A DNA stretch of 64,000 bases from Ornithinibacillus sp. 4-3 (GTDB lineage: Bacteria > Bacillota > Bacilli > Bacillales > Amphibacillaceae): contig NZ_CP162599.1 in assembly GCF_040958695.1 (NCBI RefSeq), positions 2,142,001 to 2,206,000 on the forward strand. The letters are read 5' to 3'. Under the pieces are notes generated by a model, which was not told the origin of the DNA, made no database searches, and saw only the letters and a list, made by a program, of their open reading frames with translations. The position numbers and the translations under genes are program-made. Shown one piece after another: positions 19,073-29,467 of the stretch (position 1 is its first letter; every line of letters starts with the position of its first letter).

Positions 19073-20269
19073 TTATTTCCGAGATGGAATGATAAGTAAT
19101 TGGCCAGTATTTAATATTTCATCCTCTAATTGGTTTTGTTTTTGTATTTGTGCCTTAGATACAGAAAATCTTTCACTAATACTTTCTAATGTATCTTCTC
19201 CTTGAACGATACATATTCGAAGCTGTGCAGTTTCATTTTCCTGTTCATCATTTGAGAAAATATCAGCCAAATAGCTAACACTTCCCCTATCTAAATCTTC
19301 CTCTTCTTCGTCCTCGTCTACTGTGTAATCTGCTGTTGCTCTTATTTCTAAATTAGTTTTCTCTTCCACAACAGGCTCTGGTTCATCTTCTTCTACTGCA
19401 TAGTCTTCTGCTGCTCTTGTTTCCAAATTAGTTACCTCTTCTACAACAGGTTCTGGTTCATCCTCTTTTACTATATAATCTTCTGCTGCTCTTATTTCCA
19501 AATTAGTTACCTCTTCTACAACAGGTTCTGGTTCATCCTCTTCCACTGTATAATCTTCTGCTGCTCTTATTTCTAATTTAGTTAGCTCTTCTAAAACTGA
19601 CTCTTGCTCTTCTTCCATCGCATTAGAAAATTCCTCTATCAAATGTGAGATTTCTTCTAAGCGTTTGTCACTTGGTTCTTCTATCTCACCTGATCTTAAT
19701 ACATCAGCTGAAAGTACTTCTTCTGGCTCAAGATCCTCTTGTTCTATCATTTCTATATCCTCATCACGTGTATCTATTGTAAATTGAAAATTATCTTCTT
19801 CTGGAGTTTCTTGTTTAGACTCTACTAATGTATCCTTCTCTAACTCTGTAATTCCATCAATATTTACTGTTGCAATCAATCGCAACTGATGAGCATTAGA
19901 TAATTCATAATCAAATGAAGTTACATTGACCATCATGTCTGTATCCGTTTTGACTCGATACGTAGGAATTGAAATATTTACTGGAATAGGATGATGAAAA
20001 GCAATTCGCTGATCATCTATTTCTTGTACATTTTTCATAAATTGTTTTGCATGGTTCTCCCGGAAATCATCTTCTACATGTTCTTCTAAATCCGCTTTCA
20101 CAAATTCCCCGTTCAATTCTAATACGCCATGAATATTCATATAGCTATTATCTGTTTGAAAAGAAACAACAGGATCTAGAGAAACTCTAATCATCTCCTC
20201 GACTCCATAGGCTTTATCAAGAAAAATAGTCTCTGTTATTTCAAAAGTAAATGGTGCACGATTAGGCAT
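19073..20269 (-). CDS. spoVID: stage VI sporulation protein D, coat morphogenesis
   Basis: SpoVID drives coat encasement around the spore with SpoIVA, SafA and CotE. The N-terminal domain (FTFEITETIF onward, about 1-160) is the conserved one. The middle is very acidic and carries four 25-aa repeats. A LysM domain closes the protein (about 350-398). The start is taken at the second of two adjacent ATGs (20269), after AGGAAGAGG; the longer frame from 20329 lacks a ribosome site. A sigma-E-like promoter at 20312-20340 also fits only the shorter start. Confidence 0.9.
   Translation of the reverse strand: MPNRAPFTFEITETIFLDKAYGVEEMIRVSLDPVVSFQTDNSYMNIHGVLELNGEFVKADLEEHVEDDFRENHAKQFMKNVQEIDDQRIAFHHPIPVNISIPTYRVKTDTDMMVNVTSFDYELSNAHQLRLIATVNIDGITELEKDTLVESKQETPEEDNFQFTIDTRDEDIEMIEQEDLEPEEVLSADVLRSGEIEEPSDKRLEEISHLIEEFSNAMEEEQESVLEELTKLEIRAAEDYTVEEDEPEPVVEEVTNLEIRAAEDYIVKEDEPEPVVEEVTNLETRAAEDYAVEEDEPEPVVEEKTNLEIRATADYTVDEDEEEEDLDRGSVSYLADIFSNDEQENETAQLRICIVQGEDTLESISERFSVSKAQIQKQNQLEDEILNTGQLLIIPSRK
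19319..19606 (-). repeat. 75-bp tandem repeats in spoVID
   Basis: About four in-frame units encode variants of a 25-residue repeat containing NLEIRAAEDY followed by EDEPEP. The two middle units are almost identical, the outer ones are diverged. Confidence 0.9.
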
Positions 20270-20311
20270 CATACCTCTTCCTTTCCCAAAAAATGTTGCA
20301 TCTTCTAAACT

Positions 20312-20340
20312 ACTATATGAAATGGACAAGCTAAATATTC
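20312..20340 (-). promoter_or_regulatory. sigma-E promoter of spoVID-ysxE
   Basis: Leftward, GAATATT (20334-20340) matches the -35 consensus KMATATT fully. CATATAGT (20312-20319) matches CATACAHT at six of eight. The spacing is 14 bp. Confidence 0.8.
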
Positions 20341-20361
20341 TAAGGAATTATGAAAGAAATA

Positions 20362-20406
20362 AAAATAACTGTGCGGTTACTTCTCATAAAGTACGCACAG
20401 TTATTT
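20362..20406 (-). terminator. terminator after the padR-DUF1700-DUF4097 operon
   Basis: AAATAACTGTGCG and CGCACAGTTATTT pair, with GTTAC/GTAC inside, followed leftward by a T-rich run. Confidence 0.85.
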
Positions 20407-20428
20407 CTTTCCTATTAACTAGAATCTA

Positions 20429-21235
20429 TTATTCGATTGTAATTCCACCATTTGTAGTACGTGCTTTAATTTTATTTTCACCATTCCCATAAGAAACATC
20501 CCAATCTTTAGAGCCGAAAACATTAATTGATCCATTCACTGTACGTAAGTCAAGTGTTGCATTTGTAGGTTCTTGATTAGATTGAATCACAATTTTACCG
20601 TTTACTGTTTCAAGTTCCATTGGAAAATCAAATCCTTCTGTCACCACATTAATTCTACCATTTGTTGCTTTAGCTTCTGTTTCTCCAGCTATATTTTCTA
20701 AATTAATACGACCATTTGTCGCTTGTGCATCAACATTTCCAGTAATCGATTCTAATGTAATTCTTCCGTTAGTAGTGCTTGCAACTAAAGATGGAATCTC
20801 AATATCATTTGCTTCAATCACACCATTCGCTGTCTCTGCCGTTATTTTCTCTAATTCATTGTCTGGCAAATAAATATGAAAGGTTGATTTTGATTGAAAT
20901 AGAAAATCAAGATCAAAGAAATTAAAGAAATTTTGCTTTGTTTTTATAACTTGCGTTTCGCCTTCTACGGAGCTAGTCATTTTTTCATGATTAACTGTTC
21001 TTCCTTTTGTATAATATTCAACCCTTGGCCCTTCCTCATCAACAGGTCGAAAATAAATAGATGTATTTCCAGTATCTATTTGCAGCTCATTAATAGCTTC
21101 CATATCTAAAGGTATGGTTTCTGATTTTTCTGCATTAGCAGATTTAGAATAAGATGAGAACGTGGCTGCCATACCAATAAAACCAACAATTACAAGCAGT
21201 ATAGCTAAAGGAAGAATCATCTTCTTTTTATTCAT
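20429..21235 (-). CDS. DUF4097-family membrane-anchored protein
   Basis: The 268-aa protein has an N-terminal membrane segment (about 8-28) and an extracytoplasmic beta-helix-like region with recurring TxNGxI motifs (NGRITLES, NGRINLEN, NGRINVVT, NGKIVIQS, NGSINVFG, NGGITIE), typical of DUF4097 (YvlB-like) proteins. The function is unknown; such proteins often accompany PadR and DUF1700 genes in envelope-stress operons. ATG at 21235 follows GGAGG at 8 bp. A longer reading would start inside the ribosome site. Confidence 0.85.
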   Translation of the reverse strand: MNKKKMILPLAILLVIVGFIGMAATFSSYSKSANAEKSETIPLDMEAINELQIDTGNTSIYFRPVDEEGPRVEYYTKGRTVNHEKMTSSVEGETQVIKTKQNFFNFFDLDFLFQSKSTFHIYLPDNELEKITAETANGVIEANDIEIPSLVASTTNGRITLESITGNVDAQATNGRINLENIAGETEAKATNGRINVVTEGFDFPMELETVNGKIVIQSNQEPTNATLDLRTVNGSINVFGSKDWDVSYGNGENKIKARTTNGGITIE

Positions 21236-21788
21236 AGGTAGCACCTCCTTTTACAATACGAATGTTAAATGAAAGATATTTAACAAATAATTTCAATGCA
21301 TATTGTGTAATTGGATAAACAACGAGAAGTAATAAAAGTCCGATTCCGCTAATTGTTACTGACATAAATAATTCAAAGAAATGAAATAGCTCTGGTTGAA
21401 AAAGCGATTTAAATAATGCAGCTACTATTTGTACAATAAATGAAGCAGCAACAATCCATAAACTCAGAATCACACCTGCAATTGCTAAAAATGGTCCAAG
21501 AACAAGAATGAGATTAAGAAAACTAAGTCCAATAACAGCCCATATTGCACGGGCGATATTACCTGCAGAATGATCTTCTTTTGCTTTTTCTACGTAATAA
21601 TTTGCATGTAAATCTTTTGCAAGCTTTTGTGGTGCGCCTAAGGATTGAGCTATTTCTTCTTCACTCTTTCCTTCCAATTGTCCTGCTTCGAAATATTCTT
21701 CAAAATCCTGAATGATATCCTCTTTTTCTTCCGCAGGTAAGCTTTTTAAATGCCGCAAAAACTCATCGATGAAATTGCGCTTATTCAT
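21228..21788 (-). CDS. DUF1700-family membrane protein
   Basis: Residues 1-65 are a helical soluble region (FIDEFLRHLKSLPAEEKEDI) typical of DUF1700 (HAAS) domains. Three or four membrane segments follow. It is the middle gene of the padR operon and overlaps both neighbours by a few bases, so translation is probably coupled. ATG at 21788 follows GGAGGAGG; the ATG at 21794 abuts the ribosome site. Confidence 0.86.
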   Translation of the reverse strand: MNKRNFIDEFLRHLKSLPAEEKEDIIQDFEEYFEAGQLEGKSEEEIAQSLGAPQKLAKDLHANYYVEKAKEDHSAGNIARAIWAVIGLSFLNLILVLGPFLAIAGVILSLWIVAASFIVQIVAALFKSLFQPELFHFFELFMSVTISGIGLLLLLVVYPITQYALKLFVKYLSFNIRIVKGGATYE

Positions 21789-22101
21789 ATACATCCTCCT
21801 CCATTAAAGCATTAACTCCTTCTGTAAAATTTTCATATTCCTTCTTTTGCTCTTGAAGATATGCTTTTCCTTCATCTGTTAAATGATAATATTTTCTACT
21901 TGGTCCTTCTGATGACTCTTCTAGATAAGTTGTACAATATCCTTGTTTTAATATTCGCCTCAAAACCGGATAAACGGCTCCTTCTGATATCTCAATTTTA
22001 CTTGTAATCTGTTTAATTAATTCATAGCCATAAAAATCTCGTTTATCAAGTAATACTAATACACAAAGCTCAAGCACTCCCTTTTTAAATTGTGCGTTCA
22101 C
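21781..22101 (-). CDS. PadR-family transcriptional regulator
   Basis: The 106-aa protein has the winged-helix of PadR: LVLLDKRDFYGYELIKQI, SEGAVYPVLRRL-like recognition helix and the wing GPSRKYYHLTDEG. It is the first gene of an operon with DUF1700 and DUF4097 proteins and probably represses it. An inverted repeat over its promoter -35 is a candidate operator. Confidence 0.92.
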   Translation of the reverse strand: MNAQFKKGVLELCVLVLLDKRDFYGYELIKQITSKIEISEGAVYPVLRRILKQGYCTTYLEESSEGPSRKYYHLTDEGKAYLQEQKKEYENFTEGVNALMEEDVYE

Positions 22102-22139
22102 TGAAAGTCACCCTCTTTCTGAACATCCTTATTGAATTC

Positions 22140-22176
22140 ACTATAACACATCATATGGTATTGTTCAATAAACAAT
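22140..22176 (-). promoter_or_regulatory. padR promoter with overlapping inverted repeat
   Basis: Leftward TTGAAC (22163-22168), 17 bp, TATAGT (22140-22145) with TG one base before the -10. ATTGTT-CAATA-AACAAT (22160-22176) is an inverted repeat over the -35, a possible operator. Confidence 0.7.
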
Positions 22177-22203
22177 AGTATTTTTTATATAATAGCTGAT
22201 GCC

Positions 22204-22234
22204 AAAAAACACCCTCCAAAAGATTTGGAGGGTG
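22204..22234 (-). terminator. terminator after hemL
   Basis: CACCCTCCAAA-AGA-TTTGGAGGGTG is an 11-bp perfect stem, followed leftward by TTTTTT. It ends the hem operon. Confidence 0.95.
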
Positions 22235-22242
22235 CTAATTTA

Positions 22243-23526
22243 TTATAATGTTGCAAATACCTTGCGTGCTGCTTGAATTGTTTTTTCAATGTCTTCTTCT
22301 GTATGTGCTGTGGATAAAAATAATCCTTCAAATTGAGATGGTGGTAAGAAAATTCCTTCCTCAATCATCCCTTTATAATATTTTGCAAAGCGAGCTAAGT
22401 CAGAAGTTTGTGCTGTTTCATAGTTGGTAACAGGAACATCTGTAAAGAATACTCCTATCATTGCACCAACATGATTTACTTGAATTGGAATATTATATTC
22501 TGCAGCTGCAGCCTTATATCCATTAATAAGTTGAACTGCTCGCTCGTTCATCTGCTCATAAGATTGCTCTGTTAAAGCAGATAATGTTGCAATTCCTGCT
22601 GTCATTGCTAATGGATTTCCGGATAATGTTCCAGCCTGATAAATTGCACCAACTGGAGCAATATTTTGCATGATTTCTTTTTTACCACCATATGCACCGA
22701 CTGGTAAACCACCACCAATAACTTTACCTAAGCAAGTTAAGTCTGGATCAATATCATAATGACCTTGTGCACTATGGTAGCCTACACGGAATCCAGTCAT
22801 TACCTCATCCAAGATTAATAAAGAACCAAATTCGGTTGTAATTTCTCTTAAATGCTTTAGAAAATCATTTACAGGAGTTACAACTCCCATATTCCCAGAC
22901 ACAGGTTCTACAATTACTGCTGCTATGTCCTTACCAAATTCATCAAAAGCATAACGTACACTTTCCATATCATTATATGGAACAGTAATTGTATTTTGTG
23001 CTACAGATGAAGGAACACCTGGACTATCAGGCAAACCTAGAGTCGCTACACCGGATCCAGCTTTAATTAATAAGGAATCTGCATGACCATGATAATTTCC
23101 TTCAAATTTCAAAATCTTATCACGTCCTGTAAAACCACGGGCAACTCTTAGAGCACTCATTGTTGCTTCCGTGCCAGAGTTGACCATACGAATCATTTCA
23201 ATAGAAGGTACTCTTTCCATCACTAATTTTGCTAAATCAATTTCTGTTTTGGAAGATGTACCGAAGCTTGTACCATAATCGACCATTTTTTTCAATTCAT
23301 CAACTACATGCTCTGCACGGTGTCCTAAAATAAGTGGTCCCCAGCTGAGCACATAATCAATATATTCATTTCCATCTATATCAAAAATTTTTGAGCCTTG
23401 GCCTTTTTCCATATAGATAGGATCCATTTGTACGGATTTAAAAGCACGTACAGGAGAATTCACTCCTCCTGGCATTAGTTCAACAGCTTCTTTATACGCA
23501 TCAATCGAGTTAGTAAATTTTTTCAC
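22243..23526 (-). CDS. hemL: glutamate-1-semialdehyde 2,1-aminomutase
   Basis: HemL makes 5-aminolevulinate from glutamate-1-semialdehyde with PLP/PMP. The 427-aa protein has the PLP lysine K268 in CLGKVIGGG, the [14 protein letters not shown] cofactor segment and [11 protein letters not shown]. The start is GTG at 23526, 8 bp after GAGG; another GTG at 23535 lies too close to that site. It is the last gene of hemAXCDBL. A 259-bp repeat separates it from hemB, which is unusual. A distant, catabolic-type paralogue is at 41883-43199. Confidence 0.97.
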   Translation of the reverse strand: MKKFTNSIDAYKEAVELMPGGVNSPVRAFKSVQMDPIYMEKGQGSKIFDIDGNEYIDYVLSWGPLILGHRAEHVVDELKKMVDYGTSFGTSSKTEIDLAKLVMERVPSIEMIRMVNSGTEATMSALRVARGFTGRDKILKFEGNYHGHADSLLIKAGSGVATLGLPDSPGVPSSVAQNTITVPYNDMESVRYAFDEFGKDIAAVIVEPVSGNMGVVTPVNDFLKHLREITTEFGSLLILDEVMTGFRVGYHSAQGHYDIDPDLTCLGKVIGGGLPVGAYGGKKEIMQNIAPVGAIYQAGTLSGNPLAMTAGIATLSALTEQSYEQMNERAVQLINGYKAAAAEYNIPIQVNHVGAMIGVFFTDVPVTNYETAQTSDLARFAKYYKGMIEEGIFLPPSQFEGLFLSTAHTEEDIEKTIQAARKVFATL

Positions 23527-23561
23527 AATGAACACCTCACCCTATTCATTTTATTAGAAGA

Positions 23562-23820
23562 GGTTCAAAAATCGCAATAAAAATGACGCGGCGAACAGAG
23601 GAACTTCGATTAAGTTCTAACACGTCCTGTGTCGAACGTCGAAGTCACCACAACACGCGCAAGTGCGTTAGCTTGCTTTTCCGTTACTCAAAGCTATGCC
23701 TCCTTGAACTTTCGACGCACACGATGTGCTACGACGTACAGGATGTGCTAGTGCGAATGTTGCTCTCGTGACGTTGCGAACCCAACCGATGATGGTCATT
23801 TTATCGTCCTTTTTGAACAT
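23562..23820 (-). repeat. MITE-like dispersed repeat, copy 2, inside hem operon
   Basis: Ends are GTTCAAAAA (23563-23571) and TTTTTGAACA (23811-23820). Read on the - strand it matches copy 1 (9122-9430) through most of its length, sharing the CAACGTCACGAGAGCAAC, GCACATCGTGTGCGTCGAAA and CACAGGACGTG segments. It has lost about 50 bp of interior. It lies between hemB and hemL and shows no intrinsic terminator. Confidence 0.85.
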
Positions 23821-23826
23821 GTACTA

Positions 23827-24813
23827 TTAATTATTTAACCAACGAGCTACGTCTTTTGCAAAGTAAGTAATAATTAAATCTGCTCCTGCACGTTTCATAG
23901 ATATTAATTTCTCTAATACAACAGCCTTTTCATCGATCCAGCCATTTAATGCAGCAGCTTTAATCATCGAATATTCCCCACTAACATTATAAGCAACAAC
24001 TGGTGTGTTTGAAAGATTTCTAACATCACGAATAATATCTAAGTAAGATAAAGCAGGTTTAACAATTAAGAAATCCGCCCCTTCATCTAAGTCTGTGTTT
24101 GCTTCTCTTAATGCCTCTAAACGATTTGCTGGATCCATTTGATATGTCTTACGATCTCCAAATTGTGGCGTGCTATTTGCCGCATCACGGAATGGACCAT
24201 AAAATGCAGAAGAATACTTAACTGCATAGGACATAATTGGAATATGTGTAAACCCTGCTTCATCTAAAGCAACACGAATCACGGTAACAAACCCATCCAT
24301 CATATTAGATGGTGCAATGATATCTGCCCCTGCTTTCGCTTGAGAAACTGCTGTATCTGCTAATAATTTTAGAGAAGCATCATTATCGACATCATTATTT
24401 TCAATGACACCGCAATGACCATGTGAAGTATATTCACATAAGCATGTATCAGCTACAACTAACATTTCAGGGAATGTTTGCTTGATTAGGCGCGTTGCCT
24501 GCTGAACAATTCCTTCATCAATAAATGCTCCTGTACCATGCTCATCCTTCGCATGCGGAACGCCGAATAAAATAACTGCTTTAATTCCTAATTTCTGAAC
24601 TTCTTTTACTTCTTCTGTAAGATTATCTAATGATAGCTGAAAGATTCCAGGCATCGAAGAAATTTCATTTTTAACATTTTCTCCTTCTGCCACAAAAATT
24701 GGATAAATAAAATCATTTGCAGTTAAAACTGTTTCTCTAACCAATGCTCGCATTGCTGGATTCACACGTAATCTACGATGTCTTTTAAATGCGTTATTTG
24801 TTTCCATCATCAT
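23827..24813 (-). CDS. hemB: porphobilinogen synthase (ALA dehydratase)
   Basis: HemB condenses two ALA to porphobilinogen. The 328-aa protein has the cysteine-rich metal site [14 protein letters not shown] and the two Schiff-base lysines in MSYAVKYSS and [10 protein letters not shown]. The N-terminus has three successive Met codons. AAAGGAAA supports the third, so the true start may be 24807. It overlaps hemD. Confidence 0.97.
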   Translation of the reverse strand: MMMETNNAFKRHRRLRVNPAMRALVRETVLTANDFIYPIFVAEGENVKNEISSMPGIFQLSLDNLTEEVKEVQKLGIKAVILFGVPHAKDEHGTGAFIDEGIVQQATRLIKQTFPEMLVVADTCLCEYTSHGHCGVIENNDVDNDASLKLLADTAVSQAKAGADIIAPSNMMDGFVTVIRVALDEAGFTHIPIMSYAVKYSSAFYGPFRDAANSTPQFGDRKTYQMDPANRLEALREANTDLDEGADFLIVKPALSYLDIIRDVRNLSNTPVVAYNVSGEYSMIKAAALNGWIDEKAVVLEKLISMKRAGADLIITYFAKDVARWLNN

Positions 24814-25567
24814 TTTCCTTTCTTTTTAAGTACTCTCCCATTTCATTAACCATTCCTTCAATCGTAAACGATTCTGGCATAATTATCGAGTCAAAGCCTG
24901 CTTTTTCTGCACGCTTTGCCGTTGTTGTTCCAATACAAACTGCTGGAACTTTTTGAAAATGAAATGCTGGATCGACTATCTGACAAAATGAATCTATGGT
25001 AGAAGGACTAGTAAATGTTAATAAATCAATCTGTTCATGAAGCAATACATGATTCAACTCAGCTTTTGCTTCTGTATGATGTATTGTTTCATAAACTTCT
25101 ACTAATTCAATCGAATAACCCTTTTGAGTAAACTTCTTTGGTAGTACATCTCGGGAACGATTTCCTCGTACTAGGAGCAGCTTTCCTTGTACCCCATATT
25201 GTTTAGCAAATTCATCTGCCATTGTTTCTGCATTAAATGTAGTTGGAATAAATTGAGCTGTATATCCTTTAGATTCCAGGGCTTGCGCTGTCTTTGTTCC
25301 AACTGTAGCAAACTGACAAGCTTCTAACTGTTCCGTTTGTTGGACTAACTCAAAGAAACTATTCACACCATTCACACTTGTAAAGAAAATCCACTCTATA
25401 TCTTTTAAAGACTTTGCTATAAATGGATTTTCTTGTTTTATACGTATTTCAAGCAATGGTACCTCTATAGAAATACCATTGCTTTCTTTAATTAATGTTG
25501 AAAAAGCTTTTGCCTGCTTCTTTTCTCTTGTCACTAGAATTCGTTTTTGATATAAATCTGTGACCAT
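24794..25567 (-). CDS. hemD: uroporphyrinogen-III synthase
   Basis: HemD closes hydroxymethylbilane into uroporphyrinogen III with ring-D inversion. The 257-aa protein has the two-domain layout of this poorly conserved family, with [12 protein letters not shown] and [12 protein letters not shown] as its best-conserved patches. It overlaps hemC and hemB in the operon, which supports the assignment. Confidence 0.93.
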   Translation of the reverse strand: MVTDLYQKRILVTREKKQAKAFSTLIKESNGISIEVPLLEIRIKQENPFIAKSLKDIEWIFFTSVNGVNSFFELVQQTEQLEACQFATVGTKTAQALESKGYTAQFIPTTFNAETMADEFAKQYGVQGKLLLVRGNRSRDVLPKKFTQKGYSIELVEVYETIHHTEAKAELNHVLLHEQIDLLTFTSPSTIDSFCQIVDPAFHFQKVPAVCIGTTTAKRAEKAGFDSIIMPESFTIEGMVNEMGEYLKRKENDDGNK

Positions 25568-26487
25568 TATTTCTTCAATTCCTCTTGGATAAGCTCTAAA
25601 ATATTTTGCTCCTTTAGCTTTGCCGCCATTTCTGTTGCAATTGCTACCGGGTCTGTTCCGCGTACAACTTCGCTAATTGTTCTTTCACCTTCGCTTGTTG
25701 TAAGTGCAGCATGTAGGACAATCTCTTCCTGATCTACGTATGCATAGATACCTACTGGACCTTCATCTGCACCTTCAATTAATTTTACCAATTCTCTTTC
25801 CGTTGTTACTGCTTTAGCGGATTCTTCATCATTAATCATAGCTAAAATATTGCGAAGCTCTTTATCATCCTGACGACATTCAATTGCTAAAGCACCCTGC
25901 CCTGGAGCTGGTACAAACTTCTCAATATCTAGATATTCTGTAATGACTTCTTCACTTACACCTAAACGTTTTAAACCTGCAACTGCTAGAATAATGGCAT
26001 CATAAGCTCCATCATTTAGCTGATCAATTCGCCCATCTACCGCCCCACGAATCCAAGGCGTATTTAAATCTGGGCGTAGGGAAAGAATTTGAGCTCGGCG
26101 ACGTCCGCTACTTGTACCTACCTTAGCTCCTGCTGGTAAATCATCTAATTTGACATGATTACGACCAATATAAGCATCCCGTGCATCTTCACGTTCTGGA
26201 ATAGCTGTTACTACTAATTCTTCTGGCAATATTGCTGGTAAATCCTTTAAACTATGTACTGCGAAGTCAATTTCCTTATTGAGTAGCGCCTGTTCAAGCT
26301 CTTCAATGAAAATCCCGCCTCCGCCAAGTGCAGCTAGGGAAACTGTTAAATTTTTATCACCAGAGGTCATGAATTCTTTTATTTCAATTTCATTCTGTAC
26401 TCCAGCTTTTTTTAATTGATCAATCACCCAGTTTGTTTGAATTAATGCCAATTTACTCGTTCTAGTTCCTACAATAATTTTGCGCAT
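25567..26487 (-). CDS. hemC: hydroxymethylbilane synthase
   Basis: HemC polymerises four porphobilinogens. The 306-aa protein has the substrate-binding TSGRRRAQ, the DFAVHSLKDLP loop, and the dipyrromethane-cofactor cysteine in ALAIECRQDD. It lies between hemX and hemD with a 1-bp overlap to the latter. Confidence 0.97.
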   Translation of the reverse strand: MRKIIVGTRTSKLALIQTNWVIDQLKKAGVQNEIEIKEFMTSGDKNLTVSLAALGGGGIFIEELEQALLNKEIDFAVHSLKDLPAILPEELVVTAIPEREDARDAYIGRNHVKLDDLPAGAKVGTSSGRRRAQILSLRPDLNTPWIRGAVDGRIDQLNDGAYDAIILAVAGLKRLGVSEEVITEYLDIEKFVPAPGQGALAIECRQDDKELRNILAMINDEESAKAVTTERELVKLIEGADEGPVGIYAYVDQEEIVLHAALTTSEGERTISEVVRGTDPVAIATEMAAKLKEQNILELIQEELKK

Positions 26488-26507
26488 ATTTACATCTCCT
26501 TCACTAT

Positions 26508-27329
26508 TTAATTAAAGTGAAAATTTGAAAGCAAACTAAATAAAAAATAATTCAGCAATAATAATAGAAACGCACCTATATTATATACCGAAACAATCTT
26601 TCCTTTGTACTTTTTTACTACTCGTAAAAATAAATACAACATATATACGACAACAACAATGATAGAGCCTAGTGTTTTAAAATCAATCCAATAAAACTCT
26701 GTTGTTGATACATACGCCCAAACAATTCCACAGGAAATACCAATGATTAATAACGGTACCCCAATAATCACTGTCATAAACGAGTAGTGATCTAACCATT
26801 TTAAGTTGCCAAAGCGCCAAATAAAAGAAATGGCCTTTTTATTTTTCAACAAATAGTACTGAATAAGATACATCAATGAAAACACGAAAGATAAAGTCAA
26901 ACAGGCATAAGAAATAATTGTTATGACAATATGACTTAATAATATTTCATGAATAAATTGACTACTTTGTTGATTGATGAGTCGCTGTGCATTTAATAGG
27001 ATGGATAACAACAAAATAATGAAGTTAAACACATTAATAAAAAAGATCGTAAAGTGCACAGCAAATTTCTGATTTAAAATAAGTGAAAAGGTAATTAAAA
27101 TCCAAGCATAAAAAAACAATCCATCATTAAGTGTTAAAAATGGAATGGTTTTTAATACGAAAAATTGATGTAATAAGAGTGCGGTTTGAATTAACCAAAC
27201 CGCACATAATAGTCTGAAAGCAAGCTGATTCACTTTCTTATTCTGTTTCATAAAATCAATAAAGTAACCAACTAAGCTTAATGCATAAATAATTAACAAC
27301 AATTCAAAAATCCATTTTGATTCTAGCAT
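26508..27329 (-). CDS. hemX: HemX, membrane protein affecting HemA level
   Basis: The 273-aa protein has about eight membrane segments of the cytochrome-c-assembly (CcsA-like) type. In B. subtilis HemX lowers the cellular amount of HemA; how is not fully settled. The place between hemA and hemC is conserved. Confidence 0.92.
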   Translation of the reverse strand: MLESKWIFELLLIIYALSLVGYFIDFMKQNKKVNQLAFRLLCAVWLIQTALLLHQFFVLKTIPFLTLNDGLFFYAWILITFSLILNQKFAVHFTIFFINVFNFIILLLSILLNAQRLINQQSSQFIHEILLSHIVITIISYACLTLSFVFSLMYLIQYYLLKNKKAISFIWRFGNLKWLDHYSFMTVIIGVPLLIIGISCGIVWAYVSTTEFYWIDFKTLGSIIVVVVYMLYLFLRVVKKYKGKIVSVYNIGAFLLLLLNYFLFSLLSNFHFN

Positions 27330-27347
27330 GATGAAAGACCTTACTCT

Positions 27348-28709
27348 CTATTTAGAAGTAACTTTTTCTTTAAATTTCATTGGTTCTTGCTTCTTATTTG
27401 CTAGATACAGCTTCTCTTGTTGTTGCTGATGGAATGCTTCTACTTCATCCTCTATCCCAAAGATTGATACAAATAAATCAAGCTGTTCATCTGATTTCTC
27501 ACTTCCAGCAAATTCTTTTATTTGTTTAATTGGGTCTTTTAATAATTGGTTAATAATACTTTTGGTATGTTTATTAAGTACTCTTTTTTCCCGATCTGTT
27601 AAATCTGGAATCTTTCTAAAAATACTTGTCAATGTTTCTTCTTGAATTTGATAGGCTTTTCCACGCAATGCCGTAATAATTGGTACAACACCTAATGTTA
27701 CTAGCCAATCATTAAATTCAATAAGCTCTTTTTCTAGCTCTATTTCAATGATTTCTGCTGCTTCTCTTCTAGCTTGCATGTTATCATCTACAACATGCTG
27801 TAAATCATCAATATCATATAAAAAGACATTATCTAATTGATCAATAGCTGGATCAATATCGCGTGGAACAGCAATATCCACAATGAATAATGGTGCGCCT
27901 TTACGTTCTTTCTGAATTGGCTGTAATTGCTCTTTCGTTAAAACAGCAGAAGTAGCAGCTGTAGAACTAATCAAAATATCTGCTCGACTTAAAACTTCTA
28001 ATAAATTAGCAGCTTCTTCAGCCTTAGCATCGAATTTAACAGCTAGCTCTTGGGCACGTGCTAACGTACGATTCACTACTGTGATTTCGCCTACACCTGT
28101 ACCTTGTAAATTCTTTACAGCTAACTCTCCCATCTCTCCAGCTCCATAAATAACAACATGCTTATCTTGGATATCACCGAAGATTTTCTTTGCTAATTCA
28201 ACGGCTGCATAACTAGTGGACACTGCCTGTTCGCCAATCGCAGTTTCTCTATGTCCTCTTTTAGCAAATGTAATTGCACGTTTAAACACTTCATTACATA
28301 TCGTTCCAGTCACCTGAATCTGTTGTGCTAATAAGAATGCATCACGAACTTGACCAAGTATCTGTGTTTCTCCTAATACCATTGAATTTAAACCAACTGT
28401 AACGCGGAATAAATGCTCCACAGCAGCTTCATTTTCCGCAAATTGCAAAAAGGGTGTAAATTCCTCTTTATCTAGATCAAACCACTCAGCTAAGAACTGC
28501 TTCACATAATAACGACCAGTATGAAGCTGATCCACAACAACATAAAGCTCTGTACGATTACATGTAGAAATAATCACATTTTCCAGAATGCTCTTCTGTT
28601 TGTTTAATGTGATCATCGCTTCAGCTATAGTGTCCTCAGGGAATGTTAATTTTTCTCTAATTTCTATCGGTGCAGTTTTGTATGTAAAACCAACTTTTAA
28701 AATATGCAC
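27348..28709 (-). CDS. hemA: glutamyl-tRNA reductase
   Basis: HemA reduces glutamyl-tRNA-Glu to glutamate-1-semialdehyde, the first step of heme synthesis here. The 453-aa protein has the catalytic C50 in [10 protein letters not shown], the NADPH-binding [11 protein letters not shown] and the C-terminal dimerisation helix. The start is GTG at 28709, 8 bp after GGAG. Confidence 0.97.
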   Translation of the reverse strand: MHILKVGFTYKTAPIEIREKLTFPEDTIAEAMITLNKQKSILENVIISTCNRTELYVVVDQLHTGRYYVKQFLAEWFDLDKEEFTPFLQFAENEAAVEHLFRVTVGLNSMVLGETQILGQVRDAFLLAQQIQVTGTICNEVFKRAITFAKRGHRETAIGEQAVSTSYAAVELAKKIFGDIQDKHVVIYGAGEMGELAVKNLQGTGVGEITVVNRTLARAQELAVKFDAKAEEAANLLEVLSRADILISSTAATSAVLTKEQLQPIQKERKGAPLFIVDIAVPRDIDPAIDQLDNVFLYDIDDLQHVVDDNMQARREAAEIIEIELEKELIEFNDWLVTLGVVPIITALRGKAYQIQEETLTSIFRKIPDLTDREKRVLNKHTKSIINQLLKDPIKQIKEFAGSEKSDEQLDLFVSIFGIEDEVEAFHQQQQEKLYLANKKQEPMKFKEKVTSK

Positions 28710-28770
28710 TTTATCTACTCCTCACAGGATTTAACAAAGTTTAAAATTATTATAATTCACTTCGATTAAC

Positions 28771-28779
28771 AGTATAACA
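28771..28779 (-). promoter_or_regulatory. extended -10 promoter of hemA operon
   Basis: Leftward TG-T-TATACT (-10 at 28771-28776). The -35 is weak (CTGAAT at 16 bp). It lies about 60 bp before the GTG start. Confidence 0.55.
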
Positions 28780-28842
28780 TAAATCCTTTATTATTCAGCC
28801 TTTAATGTGTGAACAGTCTTTGACGTTTTGTTACTATTCATG

Positions 28843-28873
28843 AAAACAGGCATGATAGAAATTATCATACCTG
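28843..28873 (-). terminator. terminator after engB
   Basis: CAGGCATGATA and TATCATACCTG pair with one wobble around a 5-nt loop; TTTTC follows leftward. Confidence 0.85.
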
Positions 28874-28881
28874 CCTCCTAT

Positions 28882-29466
28882 TTAAGATAAATACTCTCTT
28901 AACACTGCCCACGCAGCGTCTTTTCCTTCTCCTGTCTCGGAAGAAAAAGGAATGATTGTATCTCCCTCTACTAATTGAAACGCATTTTTAGTCTGTTTTA
29001 TATGCTTTGGACGTTGATTCTTAGCTACTTTATCTAATTTTGTAGCAATAATAATGACTGGAATATCAAAATGCTTTAAGTAATGATACATTTGTAGATC
29101 ATCCTTAGTTGGAGGATGACGAACATCAGTTAATAAAACAACTGCTCGGAGGTCTTCACGTGTCTCAAAATACTCCTCCATCATCTTGCCCCATTTTTCT
29201 CGCTCGCTTTTCGATATTTTCGCATATCCATAACCGGGAACATCTACAAAATAAAATCCTTCATTAATCAAATAAAAATTTAATGTTTGTGTCTTACCAG
29301 GCTTTGAAGACGTACGCACTAATTTTTTTCGTTGAATCATTCGATTGATAAATGATGATTTACCAACATTAGAACGCCCAGCTAAAGCAATTTCTGGGAG
29401 TCTGTCATCTGGATACTGTTTCTTACTGACGGCACTTATAATTATTTCTGCACTGTTTATCTTCAT
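28882..29466 (-). CDS. engB: ribosome-biogenesis GTPase EngB/YsxC
   Basis: This 194-aa essential GTPase takes part in 50S assembly. G1 is GRSNVGKS at residues 30-37, G3 is DVPGYG and G4 is TKLDK. GGAGG inside the end of lon, 6 bp from ATG 29466, sets the start. The longer frame from 29487 has no ribosome site. It follows lon directly, as in B. subtilis. Confidence 0.96.
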   Translation of the reverse strand: MKINSAEIIISAVSKKQYPDDRLPEIALAGRSNVGKSSFINRMIQRKKLVRTSSKPGKTQTLNFYLINEGFYFVDVPGYGYAKISKSEREKWGKMMEEYFETREDLRAVVLLTDVRHPPTKDDLQMYHYLKHFDIPVIIIATKLDKVAKNQRPKHIKQTKNAFQLVEGDTIIPFSSETGEGKDAAWAVLREYLS

Positions 29467-29467
29467 C

